Below, piece by piece: positions 27,558 through 39,183 of a DNA stretch of 64,000 bases; position 1 is the first letter of the stretch; each line of letters starts with the position of its first letter. The notes under the pieces are model-generated. The model was given only the letters and a program-made list of their open reading frames with translations, was not told where the DNA came from and searched no databases. This DNA comes from AP-15 sp963832875 (GTDB taxonomy: Bacteria; Pseudomonadota; Alphaproteobacteria; ATCC43930; CGMCC-115725): contig CAWHWB010000004.1 of assembly GCA_963832875.1 (NCBI GenBank), positions 227,890 through 291,889 of the forward strand, read 5' to 3'. Made by a program: the position numbers and the translations under genes.

Positions 27558-28271
27558 ATGAGAATGCGATGGTTCGCGGCATTGTTCGGCACGATGCTCT
27601 TGGCCGTTGGGGGCGTCGCCCGCGCCGATGATCTGGCGAGCGCCTTCTTCTCGACCTCGCCGCGCGTCTTCAAAATCTGCACGCAACAGACTTATGCCCT
27701 TTGCGCCGTAGCCAGCTGTTTTGTGCTCAACGGCCTCTCCTATTGCAAATGCGACGTGGAAAACGGCGACAGCATCAGCCTGCCGTTCAACTTCGGCCGC
27801 AACCAGAATGTCTGCACGATCAATGCCGAGGGCGCCAAAAACGGGTACATGGTCAGCACCTACAGCCTGCCGCCGTCGGTCGTCGCCCCCGATGGCGACC
27901 AGGCGCTCTACGACTGTCCGGCCGGCACCGCGAACGGCGCCTACGCGCAATGCGACGGCGGGGTGTGCTTCACCAGCAGCAAGGGCCAATCGTTTCCCGG
28001 CTTCGCGAAGCCGCTGGCCAAAAACCAGATCATCTGTTCCTGTCCGGTCACCGTCGCCAGCCCGCAAAACTCGCCCGCGGGCTACCAGATCGCCGGCCCC
28101 TATCCCTGCCAAAGATCGTTTTTCCGGAACTGCCGGAAGGCCGTCGCCAACACCGACACGGGTGCCACGATCTATGTCGGCGCACCGACCGGGGTGCCCC
28201 GCCTCTTGACCCGTCGGCTCTACGGACGGGTTCCGCCGATCAACGAATGCCGCTTGCCGCCCTGGCCGTGA
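27558..28271 (+). CDS. Secreted cysteine-rich protein of unknown function
   Basis: The 237-residue product has a clear Sec signal peptide: MRMRWFAALF, a hydrophobic core and a cut near GVARADD. The mature part has more than a dozen Cys, for example CAVASC, YCKC, QCDGGVC and ICSC, which suggests several disulfides in the periplasm or outside the cell. I do not recognise the family. The ATG follows CAGGAGAGGGG. It lies alone between the hydroxyacid dehydrogenase (divergent) and the RND pump (convergent). Confidence 0.7.
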   Translation: MRMRWFAALFGTMLLAVGGVARADDLASAFFSTSPRVFKICTQQTYALCAVASCFVLNGLSYCKCDVENGDSISLPFNFGRNQNVCTINAEGAKNGYMVSTYSLPPSVVAPDGDQALYDCPAGTANGAYAQCDGGVCFTSSKGQSFPGFAKPLAKNQIICSCPVTVASPQNSPAGYQIAGPYPCQRSFFRNCRKAVANTDTGATIYVGAPTGVPRLLTRRLYGRVPPINECRLPPWP

Positions 28272-28311
28272 GTTGTCCCGCGGGGACCGGCAACTGCGCG
28301 AGTTCGCCCAT

Positions 28312-31300
28312 TCAGGCGCCACGATGATGACCAGGCCCGGCGGGAACCGCTCGCCGCCGCCGGCTGAACCGCTGCGCGAGCCCGTCGAGATAAAGATAGA
28401 CGATTGGGGTCGTGTACAAGGTCAGCCACTGCGAGACCAGGAGCCCGCCGACGATCGCGACGCCGAGCGGCCGGCGCAATTCGGACCCGGCGCCCGATTC
28501 GAGCGCCAGGGGCAGGCCGGCGACCAGCGCGCATACCGTGGTCATCAAGATCGGCCGAAAGCGCAGCAGACAAGCCTGGTGGATCGCCTCCTGCGCGCTC
28601 TTGCCTTCGACCCGCTCGGCCTCGATCGCGAAATCGATCATCATGATCGCGTTCTTTTTGACGATGCCCATCAATAGGATGATGCCGATGATCGCGATCA
28701 GGGTCAGCTCGTAGCCGAACAGCATCAGGATCGCCAGCGCGCCGACCCCGGCCGCCGGCAGCGACGAGAGGATCGTGATCGGGTGAACAAAGCTCTCGTA
28801 GAGCACCCCCATGATCACATAGATCGCGGCGATCGCAGCGAGGATCAGCAGCGGGATCGTGACCAGCGATTGCTGATAGGCCTGTGCGGTGCCCTCGAAG
28901 GCGCCGTTCAGCGTTGCCGGGGCGCCGATTTTGGTGCGCAGCGCGTCGATCGCGGCGACCGCCTGGCTCAACGCTGCACCCGGCGCCAGATTGAAGGACA
29001 AGGTCACCGCGGGAAACAATCCCTGGTGATTGACCGTCAGCGGTTCGGCCTTGGTGGTGAAATGCGCCACCGCGGACAGCGGCACCTCGGCGCCGGTGCT
29101 GCTCTGCACGTAGATCTCCGATAAATCCATCGGTTGCGACAGAAACCGCGGCTCGACCTCGAGGATCACCTTCGACTGATAGGTCGGCGAATAGACCGTC
29201 GTGACCTGCGTCTGGCCGAACGAGTCGCCGAGGGTCGTGTCGATCGCCGACATCGACAGGCCAAGCTGCGAGGCGGTATTGCGATCGACCACGACGGACA
29301 CGTTCGGCGAGGCGACCTGCAGGTCGGATGCCACGTCTGTGAGGATCTTGAGCTTTTGCATATCGGCGAGCAGGATCGGCGCCCAGTGGTCGAGCTCGGT
29401 CGAGCTGGCGTCGGTCAGCGTATATTGATATTGCGCCTGTTCGAGCCGCCCGCCGATGTTGATGTCCTGACCGGCCTGCATATAGACGTTGGCGCCAATG
29501 ATCGCGTTGAAGCGCGGGCGCAGCCGTGCCATGACCTGCTGCACCGGCGGGCGCTGGCTAAACGGCTTGAGCTGGACAAAGACCCGCGCGGTGCTTTCGC
29601 TGGCGTTGGGGCCGGTCGCACCGGCGAAGCCGACCACCCCGGAAACTGCCGGATCGCGCTCGAAGATTTCGGCGCACGCGTTCTCGATCTTGGTCATCGC
29701 GGCGAACGAGGTGTCCTGCCGCGCCTGCACCTCGGCAAAGATGAACCCGGTATCCTGCTCGGGCAAAAATCCTTTCGGGATCATCACGTAGAGCACGCCC
29801 GTCAAGACCATCAGCGCGAGCGTCAGCAGCAGCATCAGCGGGCGGTGGCGGAAGGTCCATTGCAGGCCGCGATCATAGCCGTCGCGCAGCCGCTCGAAGC
29901 CGCCCTCGAACCGGCGCGGGCGGCGTTTTTCCGGTTCGTGCTCGCGCGACAAAAACAGCGCGCACATCATCGGCGTCAGGGTCAGCGAGACGAGCGCCGA
30001 ATAGAGCAAGGTCAGCGTTACTGTCATTGCGAATTCGTGGAACAGCAGTCCCACCACCCCCGACATGAACAGGAGCGGGATGAACACTGCGATCAGCGAC
30101 AGGGTCATCGACACGATCGTGAAGCCGATCTGTCCGGCACCTTTCAGCGCCGCCTCGAGCGGCGGATCGCCCGCCTCGATGTAGCGGACGATGTTCTCGA
30201 TCATGACGATCGCGTCATCGACCAGAAAACCGACCGAGATCGTCAGCGCCATCAGCGACAGATTGTCGATGCTGTAGCCGAGGAAGTACATGCCACTGAA
30301 CGTGGCGACGATAACCAGCGGCAGGGTGATGCTGGGGATGATCGTCGCCCACAGCTTGCGCAGGAAGGCGAAGATCACCAGAACCACCAGCCCGACCGTT
30401 AGCACCAGGGTGAACTCGACGTCCGAGACCGAGGCGCGGATGTTGGCGGAACGGTCGGAAACCAAATCGACGTGCACCGCGCGCGGAATCGCTGCTTCGA
30501 GCCGTGGCAGCATCGCCTTGATCTGGTCGACGACCTGGATCGTATTCGCCCCGGGCTGGAGCTCGATCAGCAGCAACTCGCTCGGCGTGGTGCCGAACCA
30601 GCTGCCGGTTCGCGGATTGACCGAGGAGTTGATTATTTTGCCGAGGTCCTTCAGCTCGACCGGCGCGCCGTTGCTGTAGGCGACGATCAGATTTTGGAAT
30701 TGCTTCGCGTCGAACAGCTGGTCGTTGGTATCGAGCGGGTATTGCGTTTGCGAACCCTCAAGATTGCCCTTTGCGGCGTCGAGCGTCGCGTCTGTGATCG
30801 CCGTGCTGACCTGGCTGAGGCTGATGCCGCGCGCTGCGAGCGCCTGCGGATCGACTTCAATGTGCACCGCCGGCTGCTGCTGCCCGGCGATGATCACCTG
30901 GCCGACCCCGCTGACCGTCGAGAGCTGCTCGGCGAGCATCACATTCGCATATTGGTCGATCGCATAGAGCGGCATCGCCCCCGAATGGATCGCGTAGATC
31001 AGCACCGGCGACTGTGCGGGATTGGTCTCCCGGTAGGTCGGCGGGTTCGGCAGAGCTCTTCGGCAGAAGGCCTTCCGCCTCGTTGATCGCGGTCTGCACA
31101 AACTGCGCGTCGGCGCTGATGTTGCTGCTCAGATTGAACTGCAGCGTGATCGAGGTCGAGCCGAGCCCGCTCGAGGACGACATGAACGACAGGCCCGGGA
31201 TCGCGGTGAACTCGTCCTCAAGCGGCGTCGCCACGGTATCGGCCATCGTCTGGGGGCTTGCTCCGGGCAGCTGCGCCGAGACCGAGATCGTCGGAAATTG

Positions 31301-31420
31301 CACATTGGGAAGCGCCGAGACCGGCAGCAGCTGGTAGCAGATTATGCCGAACCCGAGCAGCGCCGCCATCAGCAGCGCCGTCGCGATCGGCCGGCGAATA
31401 AAGGGTTCCGAGATGGTCAT
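28312..31420 (-). pseudogene. RND multidrug efflux inner-membrane pump (MdtB/AcrB-like), split by one extra base
   Basis: The two frames join into an RND transporter of about 1035 residues that pumps drugs or lipophiles across the envelope by proton antiport. The first starts MTISEPFIRRPIATALLM, the RND N-terminus, and runs to EAEGLLPK. The second continues ALPNPPTYRETNPAQSPVL. Membrane helix 4 keeps the acidic pair VDDAIVMIEN, and FLPEQDTGFIFAEVQ is typical. The break is near 31052-31060, where the coding strand reads CCGAAGAGCTCTGCCG. The adaptor gene ends 6 bp before the ATG, so the two form an operon. No TolC-like gene is in the window. Confidence 0.85.
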
Positions 31421-31426
31421 GAACGT

Positions 31427-32660
31427 TCAGCCGGCTGCCGCGGCCTTCGGCGTCCGGACGCTGACCTCGACCCCATTGTCGAGCCGGTACTGCCCGTTCG
31501 TGACCACCTGCTCGCCGGCCGTGAGGCCCTTGCCGATGACCGCGATGTTCTGCTGGGTCGCCGTGACCTGGACACTGACGCGGCTCACTTTGTTGCCGGC
31601 CCCGATCACGTAAACGTAGGAGCCGTTCGGGCCGGTCATGACGGCCTCGGCCGGAACCGTGACCGCGTTGCGCCGGATGAACGCAATGAGATGCACCGCG
31701 ACGAATTCGCCAGGCCACAGCCGCTCGTGACGGTTGGCGAACGTGCCTTCGAGCATGATCGTGCCGGTCGAGGTGGCGACCTGGTTGTCGATCAGGGTCA
31801 GCTTGCCACCTGCCAGCAGCTTGCCGGCCTGCGAATACGCCTCGACGGTGAGCGCGCCCTTCATTTGATTCTCTTGGATCGCGTCGAGCTCGATTCTCCG
31901 GCACGCTGAAGCTGACGTAGATCGGCTGCATCTGCGTGATCGTCACCAGCGGCGTGACGCCAGCCGAGCCCGTCGTGCCGGTCGTCGAGGACTGCGTGCC
32001 GCTCGACGACTGCGTGCTGCTCGACAGCTGAGCGCCGCTCGCCGCCTGCACGTAATTGCCGAGATCAACCTGAAGCGTGCCGGTGCGCCCGGCGATCGGT
32101 GCATCGATATGGCTATAAGAAAGATTGAGCTGGGCGGTGGCGACATTGGCCTGGTCGAGCTTCACCGTTCCCTGGTCTTGCCCGACGACATAGATCTGGT
32201 CCTGCTCGGTCTGCGTCGCGATCGAGTTTTGGGATTCGAGCCGCTGATAGCGGGCGAGGTCCATCTTGGCCTCGGCCAGCGCTGCCTGATCGTGCGCGAG
32301 TTGCCCTTGCGCCTGATCGAGCGCCGCCTGATAGGGGCGCGGATCGATCAGAAACAGCGGTTGCCCTGCCTTTACCTGATCCCCTTGTCGAAAATAGATC
32401 GCCATGATCCGGCCGTTGACCCGCGGAGTTACGTTGACCGTGTCCTCCGATTGGACCGTACCCAACGCGGGCACGATGGCCGGCACATCTTGAGTTTTAA
32501 CCTCGGCTGCCGCCACCGGAACAGCCGCCGGCGGCGCCGGGGCGGGAGTGCGGGCAGATGTGAGATCAACGAGCTTCCAGCAAACCAATCCCGCCGACGC
32601 AACAGCAAGGCCAAGAGCGATCGCCCGTCCTCGCCGCAAGGTTCTAGGCTCCTTCTCCAA
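31427..32660 (-). pseudogene. RND membrane-fusion (adaptor) protein, split by one extra base
   Basis: The combined frames give a roughly 410-residue HlyD/AcrA-type adaptor linking the pump to an outer-membrane channel. An N-terminal membrane anchor (ALGLAVASAGLVCWKLV) is followed by TVNVTPRVNGRIMAIYFRQ, an alpha-hairpin, and IDAPIAGRTGTLQVDLGN. The frame shifts near 31890 after SFSVPEN, resuming MKGALTVEAYSQAGKLLAGG. A Ser/Thr/Gly-rich tract (about 30 residues, near residue 240) interrupts the beta-barrel region and is unusual. The start is taken as TTG 32660, behind AAGGGAG. It lies directly upstream of the pump. Confidence 0.8.
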
Positions 32661-32894
32661 CGCGCTCCCTTCGACGCAACAATATCTAGGAACCGAGGTT
32701 CCGCGGCGTGCCCGTGCGGAGCAACGGGGCGCGCCTTGGTCGAGCACCTGATCCGCGCTGTCGGCGCATCGCACTGAACCGCAGCCGCCGTTCAAGGCTG
32801 CCATCGGCCGAGTAGGGGCGCGGGCTCCGAGTTCGCCATAACGGCCCGGCGGCGGGCGCCGCCCCGCGCTTGCCAACTCTACGGACTGGCCTAT

Positions 32895-32969
32895 TGGTGC
32901 CGGGTGAGGGATTCGAACCCCCGACCTTCGGTTTACAAAACCGCTGCACTGCCGCTGTGCTAACCCGGC
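32895..32969 (-). tRNA. tRNA-Thr (anticodon UGU)
   Basis: The minus strand reads GCCGGGT at the acceptor 5' side and ACCCGGC at the 3' side, with CCA encoded. The anticodon loop TTTGTAA gives UGU, decoding ACA and wobble Thr codons. The T-arm GGGGGTTCGAATCCC is normal. The first base pair of the anticodon stem is a G-A mismatch. Confidence 0.93.
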
Positions 32970-33168
32970 GCGCAATCAAAGTTGATAGCCGAGGCGCGGG
33001 CGGGGGGCAATTCGGGCGTAGGCTCGTGTCGATCCAGGCGCGGCCGGGGCTCGCCTCGGGCAGGGTCGCATTCGGCGGCCTAATTCCGTGATGGCGGGGG
33101 CGTTATCGCTGCGACGGCACAGGGGAGAGCGTGCTAGCTTGCGGGCGGACCAGCAGGGGAGGCTTTGG

Positions 33169-34366
33169 ATGGTGCCCCGAATGTTCGGCCTCGCCGCGGC
33201 GGCGCTGACCGCGCTATCGATGACGGCCGCGCCGGTCTTGGCGCAGACCGTCAGGATCGGGCTGATCAACAGCTACACGGGGTTTGTCGCGGAGCCGGCC
33301 GACGAGGCGCAGAAGGGGATCGACCTTTATGTCAAGTTGCACGAAAAGGACCTGCCGCCGGGGGTAAAGGTCGAGATCCTACGTCGCGACGACACCTCCA
33401 ATCCGGAAGTCGGCAAGCGGCTGGCGCAGGAATTGATCACCCGCGATCACGTGCAGCTGTTGACCGGCATTATCCTGTCGCCGGTCGCCGCCGCGGTGGC
33501 GCCACTGACCGCCGAGGCGAAGGTGCCCTTGGTCATCAGCGGCGCCGGCGCCGGGGTCGCCATCCCGCGGCTGTCGCCCTATGTCGTGCGCGTGACTTTC
33601 ACGCTGTGGCAGCAGGCCTATCCGATGGGCAAATGGGCGGCCCAGCAGGGCTGGAAGACGGCCTATACCGCGGTCACGCGACTTTATCGCCGGTCATGAC
33701 GCCGAGGCCGGCTTTACCAAGGCCTTTACCGATGCCGGCGGCAAGATCGTCGGCGCCGACCGGTTTCCGCCGGCCAATCCCGACTTCACCCCGTTCGTTC
33801 AGCGGATCAAGGATGCCAAGCCCCAGGTCGCCTATATCTTCGTGCCGGCCGGGGTCCAGGCGACGGCGATGATGCGGGCGATCAGCGACCTCGGTTTGCG
33901 CCAGGCCGGGACCACGATCGCCTCGACGCAGGACCTGGTGCCCGACGAGGAGCTGCCGAACATGGGCGACACGCCTCTGGGCCTGATTACCGCTGGAACC
34001 TATTCCGTCGCCGGCAAGCGGCCGGCCAACGCCGCTTTTCTCGCCGACTGGAAGCGCGCATACGGCGACAACTCGATCCCCGACTTCTTCTCGGTCGACG
34101 GCTGGGACGGGATGACGATGATCTTCGACCTGATCAAAGCGACCAAGGGCAAGTTCACCGCCGATCAGGCGATGGCCTTCTTCAAGAACTGGAAAGATCC
34201 GAACAGCCCGCGCGGCCCGATCATGATCGACCCGGAGACCCGCGACATCGTCCAGAACATCTATATCCGGAAGGTCGAAAAAGTCGATGGCAAGCTCGCC
34301 AACATCGAGATCTCGACGATCCCGATGGTCAAGGACCCGTGGAAGGCGCTGCATCCGCAAAAGTAG
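33169..34366 (+). pseudogene. Branched-chain-amino-acid-type ABC transporter binding protein (LivK-like), split by one extra base
   Basis: The combined frames give a roughly 399-residue periplasmic binding protein. A signal peptide (MVPRMFGLAAAALTALSMTA..VLAQ) precedes VRIGLINSYTGFVAEPADEAQKG, the type I fold opening. The first frame ends after WKTAYTAVT. The second resumes DFIAGHDAEAGFTKAF and runs to the stop. The break is near 33670, where GTCACGCGACTTT has one base too many for A-V-T-D-F. GGGGAGG precedes the ATG. It heads a five-gene import operon. The Liv family imports amino acids, amides, urea or aromatic acids, so the ligand is uncertain. Confidence 0.85.
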
Positions 34367-34411
34367 CCAGCATCGCGCTGCCCGCCCCGTCCTGGTTCCT
34401 CGCTTGCGCAG

Positions 34412-35284
34412 ATGCGCGGCGCGCTAGCCATCGCCGTCAGCATCGGCTTTCACGGCCTCGCCTTTGCGATGGTGCTGTACCTGATCTCGGTCGGGCTGTC
34501 GGTGACGATGGGGATGATGGGCTTCATCAACCTCGCGCACGGGGTTTTTGCGATGGCCGGCGGCTATATCCTGACCGGGCTGATCGACCGTCACGGCGTG
34601 CCGTTCCCGCTGGCGCTGATGGCGGCGGTCGCCGCGGTGACGCTCGCCAGCGTGCCGATCGAGCGGCTGCTCTATCGCCGGTTTTACGGGGGTGACGAAC
34701 TCGACCAGGTGCTGCTGACGATGGGGCTCGTCTTCATGTCGGCGGCGGCGGCGCAGTATTTTTTTGGGCCGGTGCAGCAGCCATTGCGCCTGCCGCACGG
34801 ATTGAACGGTGGCGTCGAACTCAAGCTCGGCGAATTTCCGGTTTACGAGATCCTGTTGATCGGCTGCGGCGCCTTGCTGGTGACGGGGCTGTGGCTAGGG
34901 CTCGAGCGCAGCCGGTTTGGCGCGCAGGTCCGCGCCGCGGTCGACAATCTGCGCATGGCGCAATCGCTCGGCATCGACACTTCGCGGCTGTTCAGCCTGA
35001 CCTTTGCGCTCGGCAGCGGGCTCGCCGGCCTCGGCGGCGGTCTCGGCTCGGATTTGATTACGATCGTTCCCGGCTACGCGCTCGACAACCTCGTCTATTT
35101 TCTGATCGTCGTCGCGATCGGCGGGCTGGGCAGCATTCGCGGGCCGTTTCTGGCGGCATTATTGGTCGGCGTCGTCGACAGCGCGGGCAAATTCCTGCTG
35201 CCGCAGTTCGGGGCGTTTTTTATCTATGCGATGACGATGGGGTTGCTGTTGTGGCGGCCCCGCGGCCTGTTCGGACGCGGCTGA
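34412..35284 (+). CDS. livH: ABC importer permease, LivH type
   Basis: This 290-residue inner-membrane permease has about eight hydrophobic segments. It has the LivH opening VLYLISVGLSVTMGMMGFINLAHG and the EAA-like loop ALGSGLAGLGGGLGSDLITIVPGYA near the C-terminus, which contacts the ATPases. It begins 45 bp after the binding protein and ends 8 bp before the LivM start, in one operon. Length is normal for the family. Confidence 0.88.
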   Translation: MRGALAIAVSIGFHGLAFAMVLYLISVGLSVTMGMMGFINLAHGVFAMAGGYILTGLIDRHGVPFPLALMAAVAAVTLASVPIERLLYRRFYGGDELDQVLLTMGLVFMSAAAAQYFFGPVQQPLRLPHGLNGGVELKLGEFPVYEILLIGCGALLVTGLWLGLERSRFGAQVRAAVDNLRMAQSLGIDTSRLFSLTFALGSGLAGLGGGLGSDLITIVPGYALDNLVYFLIVVAIGGLGSIRGPFLAALLVGVVDSAGKFLLPQFGAFFIYAMTMGLLLWRPRGLFGRG

Positions 35285-35292
35285 CGGGCCGC

Positions 35293-36282
35293 ATGGCGGC
35301 CGACCCGCGCGCCGCGGCGATCGAGGCCTTTGCCGGGCGGCACCGCTATCGCCCGCTCGAAGCGCTGCCCTGGCTTGCCGCACTCGCCGGTTATTTTATT
35401 TTCCCAGGCTATCGGCCGCTCGCCGCTCAGATCCTGGCCACCATCCTCTATGCGCTGTCGGCTGATCTGGTGCTGGGCTATGCCGGGATCGTAACCTTGG
35501 GCCAGGCCGCGTTTTTCGGTACCGGCGCCTATACCGCGGGGCTCCTCGCCGCGCATGGCTGGGGCGAGCCGATCAGCGGCCTTTTCGCCGCCGCCGCCGC
35601 CGCGGCGCTGGTCGGATCTCTTAGCGGTCTTATCATCCTGCGCAGCACCGGGTTGAGCCTGCTGATCCAGACCCTGGTCGTCGCCGCGATGCTGGCCGAG
35701 GCGGCGAACAAGGCGAGTGCGGTGACCGGCGGCGATGACGGGCTGCAGGGGATGCAGGTGTGGCCGATCTTCGGTCATTTCGCCTTCGGTCTCTACGGCC
35801 GCACCGCGTTCTTTTATTGCCTCGGGGTGCTGTTTTTGTGCTGGCTGGCGGTGCGGCGCGTCGTCCATTCGGCCTTTGGCCGTTCGCTGACCGGGATTCG
35901 CGAGAACAGCGCCCGGATGCACGCGCTGGGCGCGCCGGTCGGTCGGCGCCGGCTCGCCATCTATACGATTTCGGCCGCGTTGGCCGGGATTTCGGGCGCG
36001 CTGATCGCGCAGACGGCGGGGTTCGTCGGGCTCGATTCGCTCGGCCTCGAACGCTCCGGCACGGTGCTGATCATGCTGATCATCGGCGGCGTCGGGCGGC
36101 TCTACGGCGCCTTTGTCGGCGTGCCGCTCTATATGATCGCGCAGGACCGGTTTTCGACGGTCGAGCCGGTCTATTGGTATTTCTGGATCGGGCTGTTGAT
36201 GATCGCGATCGTGCTGTTCGCCCGCGGCGGCCTGCTCGGCCTCGCCGAACGGCTGCGGTCGCCGGAAAGGCGCGGGCGATGA
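35293..36282 (+). CDS. livM: ABC importer permease, LivM type
   Basis: This 329-residue permease has the LivM core LVLGYAGIVTLGQAAFFGTGAYTAG and the ATPase-contact segment AALAGISGALIAQTAGFVGLDS. It pairs with LivH to form the translocation pore. The ATG at 35293 is 8 bp after the LivH stop. Its own stop overlaps the LivG start as ATGA, a sign of translational coupling. Confidence 0.88.
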   Translation: MAADPRAAAIEAFAGRHRYRPLEALPWLAALAGYFIFPGYRPLAAQILATILYALSADLVLGYAGIVTLGQAAFFGTGAYTAGLLAAHGWGEPISGLFAAAAAAALVGSLSGLIILRSTGLSLLIQTLVVAAMLAEAANKASAVTGGDDGLQGMQVWPIFGHFAFGLYGRTAFFYCLGVLFLCWLAVRRVVHSAFGRSLTGIRENSARMHALGAPVGRRRLAIYTISAALAGISGALIAQTAGFVGLDSLGLERSGTVLIMLIIGGVGRLYGAFVGVPLYMIAQDRFSTVEPVYWYFWIGLLMIAIVLFARGGLLGLAERLRSPERRGR

Positions 36283-37030
36283 CTCCGCCGGCGCTCGAGA
36301 CCCGCGCCTTGGTCAAGAGCTTCGGAGCGCTTGCGGTGGCGAACGCGATCGATTTCCGCCTCGAGCACGGCGCCCGGCATGCGCTGATCGGGCCGAACGG
36401 CGCCGGCAAGACCAGCTTTGTCAATTTGGTGACCGGGGCGTTGGCACCGAGCGACGGCCACATCCTGCTCGACGGGGCCGACATCACAGCCTTGCCGCAA
36501 GCCGTGCGGGTCAAACGTGGGCTGGTCCGCACCTTTCAGATCACCCAGCTGTTCCGCGGGCTCAGCGTTCTCGAAAACGTGGCCCTCGCGGTATCCGAGC
36601 GACGCGGGGTCGGCGGCGGCCCGTGGCGCCCGGCCGGGCATCACCGCGCTGCGATCGAAGAGGCCTTCGCGCTCGTCGAGCGGATGGGGCTCGCCGACGA
36701 TGCACTGAAACCGGTCGGCACCGTCGCCTATGGCCGGCAACGGCTGATCGAGATCGCCGTGGCGCTCGGCCTCGGACCCAAGGTGCTGTTGCTCGACGAG
36801 CCGGCGGCCGGGGTCCCGGCGGGCGAGAACGGCCGGATCGTCGAGGCCATCGAGAGCCTGCCGCGCGACATCGCCATCCTGATCATCGAGCACGATATGA
36901 ATCTGGTGTTTCGCCTGGCGCAGCGGATCACCGTGCTGGTGCAGGGAAGCGTCCTCGCCGAGGGGCCGCCGGCGCTGATCGCCGCCAACTCGCGGGTGCG
37001 CCAGGTCTATCTCGGCGAGCGCGTGCTGGA

Positions 37031-37034
<4 letters not shown>
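36279..37034 (+). CDS. livG: ABC importer ATPase, LivG type
   Basis: This 251-residue ATPase has Walker A GPNGAGKTS, the Q-loop in VRTFQITQLF, the signature region AYGRQRLIEIAVAL, Walker B VLLLDEPAAG and the switch His in IIEHDMNL. It powers import together with LivF. The ATG overlaps the LivM stop by 4 bp and its TGA overlaps the GTG of LivF. The signature lacks the canonical L-S-G-G but matches the LivG-like variant. Confidence 0.88.
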
Positions 37035-37780
<746 letters not shown>

Positions 37781-37904
37781 TCCGCCTGCATCGGAGACCT
37801 GCGCAGAACGGCATAGGATGCGGCTGCGTGCCGCGCCTAAAGTTCCTTGGGAGATGCTGTCGATGATGGTTTTGCCCGGACCAACCTGACTGGAGGTTTG
37901 CGCT

Positions 37905-39053
37905 ATGCAGTACCGGCGAATTTCGGCCGATTGTCATCTCGACATGATCTGGCTGCCGCCCGATCTGTTCACCTCGCAGGCGCCGCGAGGATTGAAGGAG
38001 AAGATGCCGTTTGTCGCCGATCAGCCGGACGGGACCAAGCGCTGGGTTACCAACGACGGCGTCGATTTCGGCATGGCGGGCGGGGTCGGCGCGGTGGGAT
38101 CGGTCTATGTCCCGGGCAAGCAGCTGCGCGTCGACAAGATGCACGAAGCCGGCCTCTATGACGACTTTACCAAAAAGGGTCACCGCCGGCCCGGCGATCC
38201 GCACCTGAGGGTCAAGGAGCTCGACCGTGATGGCGTCGACGCTGAGGTCATCTACGGCATCCTCGCCGCCTGCGGGAAAATGCAGGATCGCGAGGCGGCG
38301 AACGAGATGTTGCGCATCTACAACAATTTCATGAACGATTTCTGCAGCCATTATCCCGATCGCGAAATCGGCCTCGCCTGCCTGCCCTACAGCGACATCG
38401 AAGCCGCGGCGGCCGAGGTGCATCGCGTCGCCAAGCTCGGCATGAAGGGCGTCGAGCTCAGCTGCTCATGGCACATGACGCCGATGTGGCACCCGATGTG
38501 GGACCCGCTCTGGAAAGCGGTCAACGAAACCCAAGTGCCGCTGCATTTCCACACTTTCCCCGCGACCGACCCGGAACTCCGCAAATCGCTGGAGCCGACG
38601 ATCGCGAGACGGATGACCTACAGCGGGCTGTGCCGCTTCCAGATGACGCTGGCGACGATCCTGACCGACCTGATGGGGGCCGCCGTATTCGAGCGCTTCC
38701 CGAATATTCGCATGGTTCTGGGCGAGAGCGGCATCGGCTGGATCCCCTACGTGCTCGACCGCATGGATTTCGAGTTCGAGGACCAGTACCAGGACCTAAA
38801 GCTCAAGCTCAAGCCGAGCGAATATTGGCGGCGCCAGTGCAAGGCGACCTTCCAGTACGATCGCGTCGGCACCAAGCTGATCGACGAGATGGGCATCGAG
38901 ACCCTGATGTGGGGCTCCGATTACCCGCATCCCGATGGGGTGTGGCCGGAGTCGAAAAAGTACATCGACGAGCAGTTCAGCCACTTACCGGCGGAAACCA
39001 CCTACAAGATGACCTGCGAGAACGCCGGCAAGTTCTACGGCCTGATCAACTGA
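37905..39053 (+). CDS. Amidohydrolase-2 family metal-dependent hydrolase, copy 2
   Basis: This 382-residue TIM-barrel hydrolase is a close paralogue of the product of 897-2036. Start, end and almost all conserved blocks coincide, including ADCHLDM, LHFHTFP, LGESGIGW and WGSDYPHPDGVWPES. The central region (about residues 200-230) differs most. TGGAGG lies 8 bases before the ATG, as in copy 1. It follows the Liv importer on the same strand and is closed by a strong terminator. The importer may therefore supply its substrate or a precursor; that is inference. Confidence 0.87.
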   Translation: MQYRRISADCHLDMIWLPPDLFTSQAPRGLKEKMPFVADQPDGTKRWVTNDGVDFGMAGGVGAVGSVYVPGKQLRVDKMHEAGLYDDFTKKGHRRPGDPHLRVKELDRDGVDAEVIYGILAACGKMQDREAANEMLRIYNNFMNDFCSHYPDREIGLACLPYSDIEAAAAEVHRVAKLGMKGVELSCSWHMTPMWHPMWDPLWKAVNETQVPLHFHTFPATDPELRKSLEPTIARRMTYSGLCRFQMTLATILTDLMGAAVFERFPNIRMVLGESGIGWIPYVLDRMDFEFEDQYQDLKLKLKPSEYWRRQCKATFQYDRVGTKLIDEMGIETLMWGSDYPHPDGVWPESKKYIDEQFSHLPAETTYKMTCENAGKFYGLIN

Positions 39054-39121
39054 GGGAAAAAAGCTCTCCCGGCCAATCGGTAACCGGGCAGAGCGCAACC
39101 AGACCGAAACCAACTGGCGAG

Positions 39122-39147
39122 GGGCGGCTGATGCCGCCCTTTTTTTT
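39122..39147 (+). terminator. Rho-independent terminator after the Liv-amidohydrolase operon
   Basis: GGGCGGC-TGAT-GCCGCCC is a perfect 7-bp-stem hairpin followed at once by eight T. It lies 68 bp after the amidohydrolase stop and is the clearest intrinsic terminator in the window. Confidence 0.9.
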
Positions 39148-39183
39148 CCGTGTCACCATCCTCGGACCGACCCGGTAAATCGT

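Noticed and set aside
29134..30402. A 422-residue plus-strand protein opposite the RND pump
   Set aside because: It is antisense to conserved RND sequence, is rich in Arg, His and Gln, and has no ribosome site.
31218..32975. A 585-residue protein starting inside the tRNA-Thr gene
   Set aside because: Its first 100 residues translate the tRNA and spacer, and its end is the shifted frame of the adaptor. The adaptor start is better placed at 32660.
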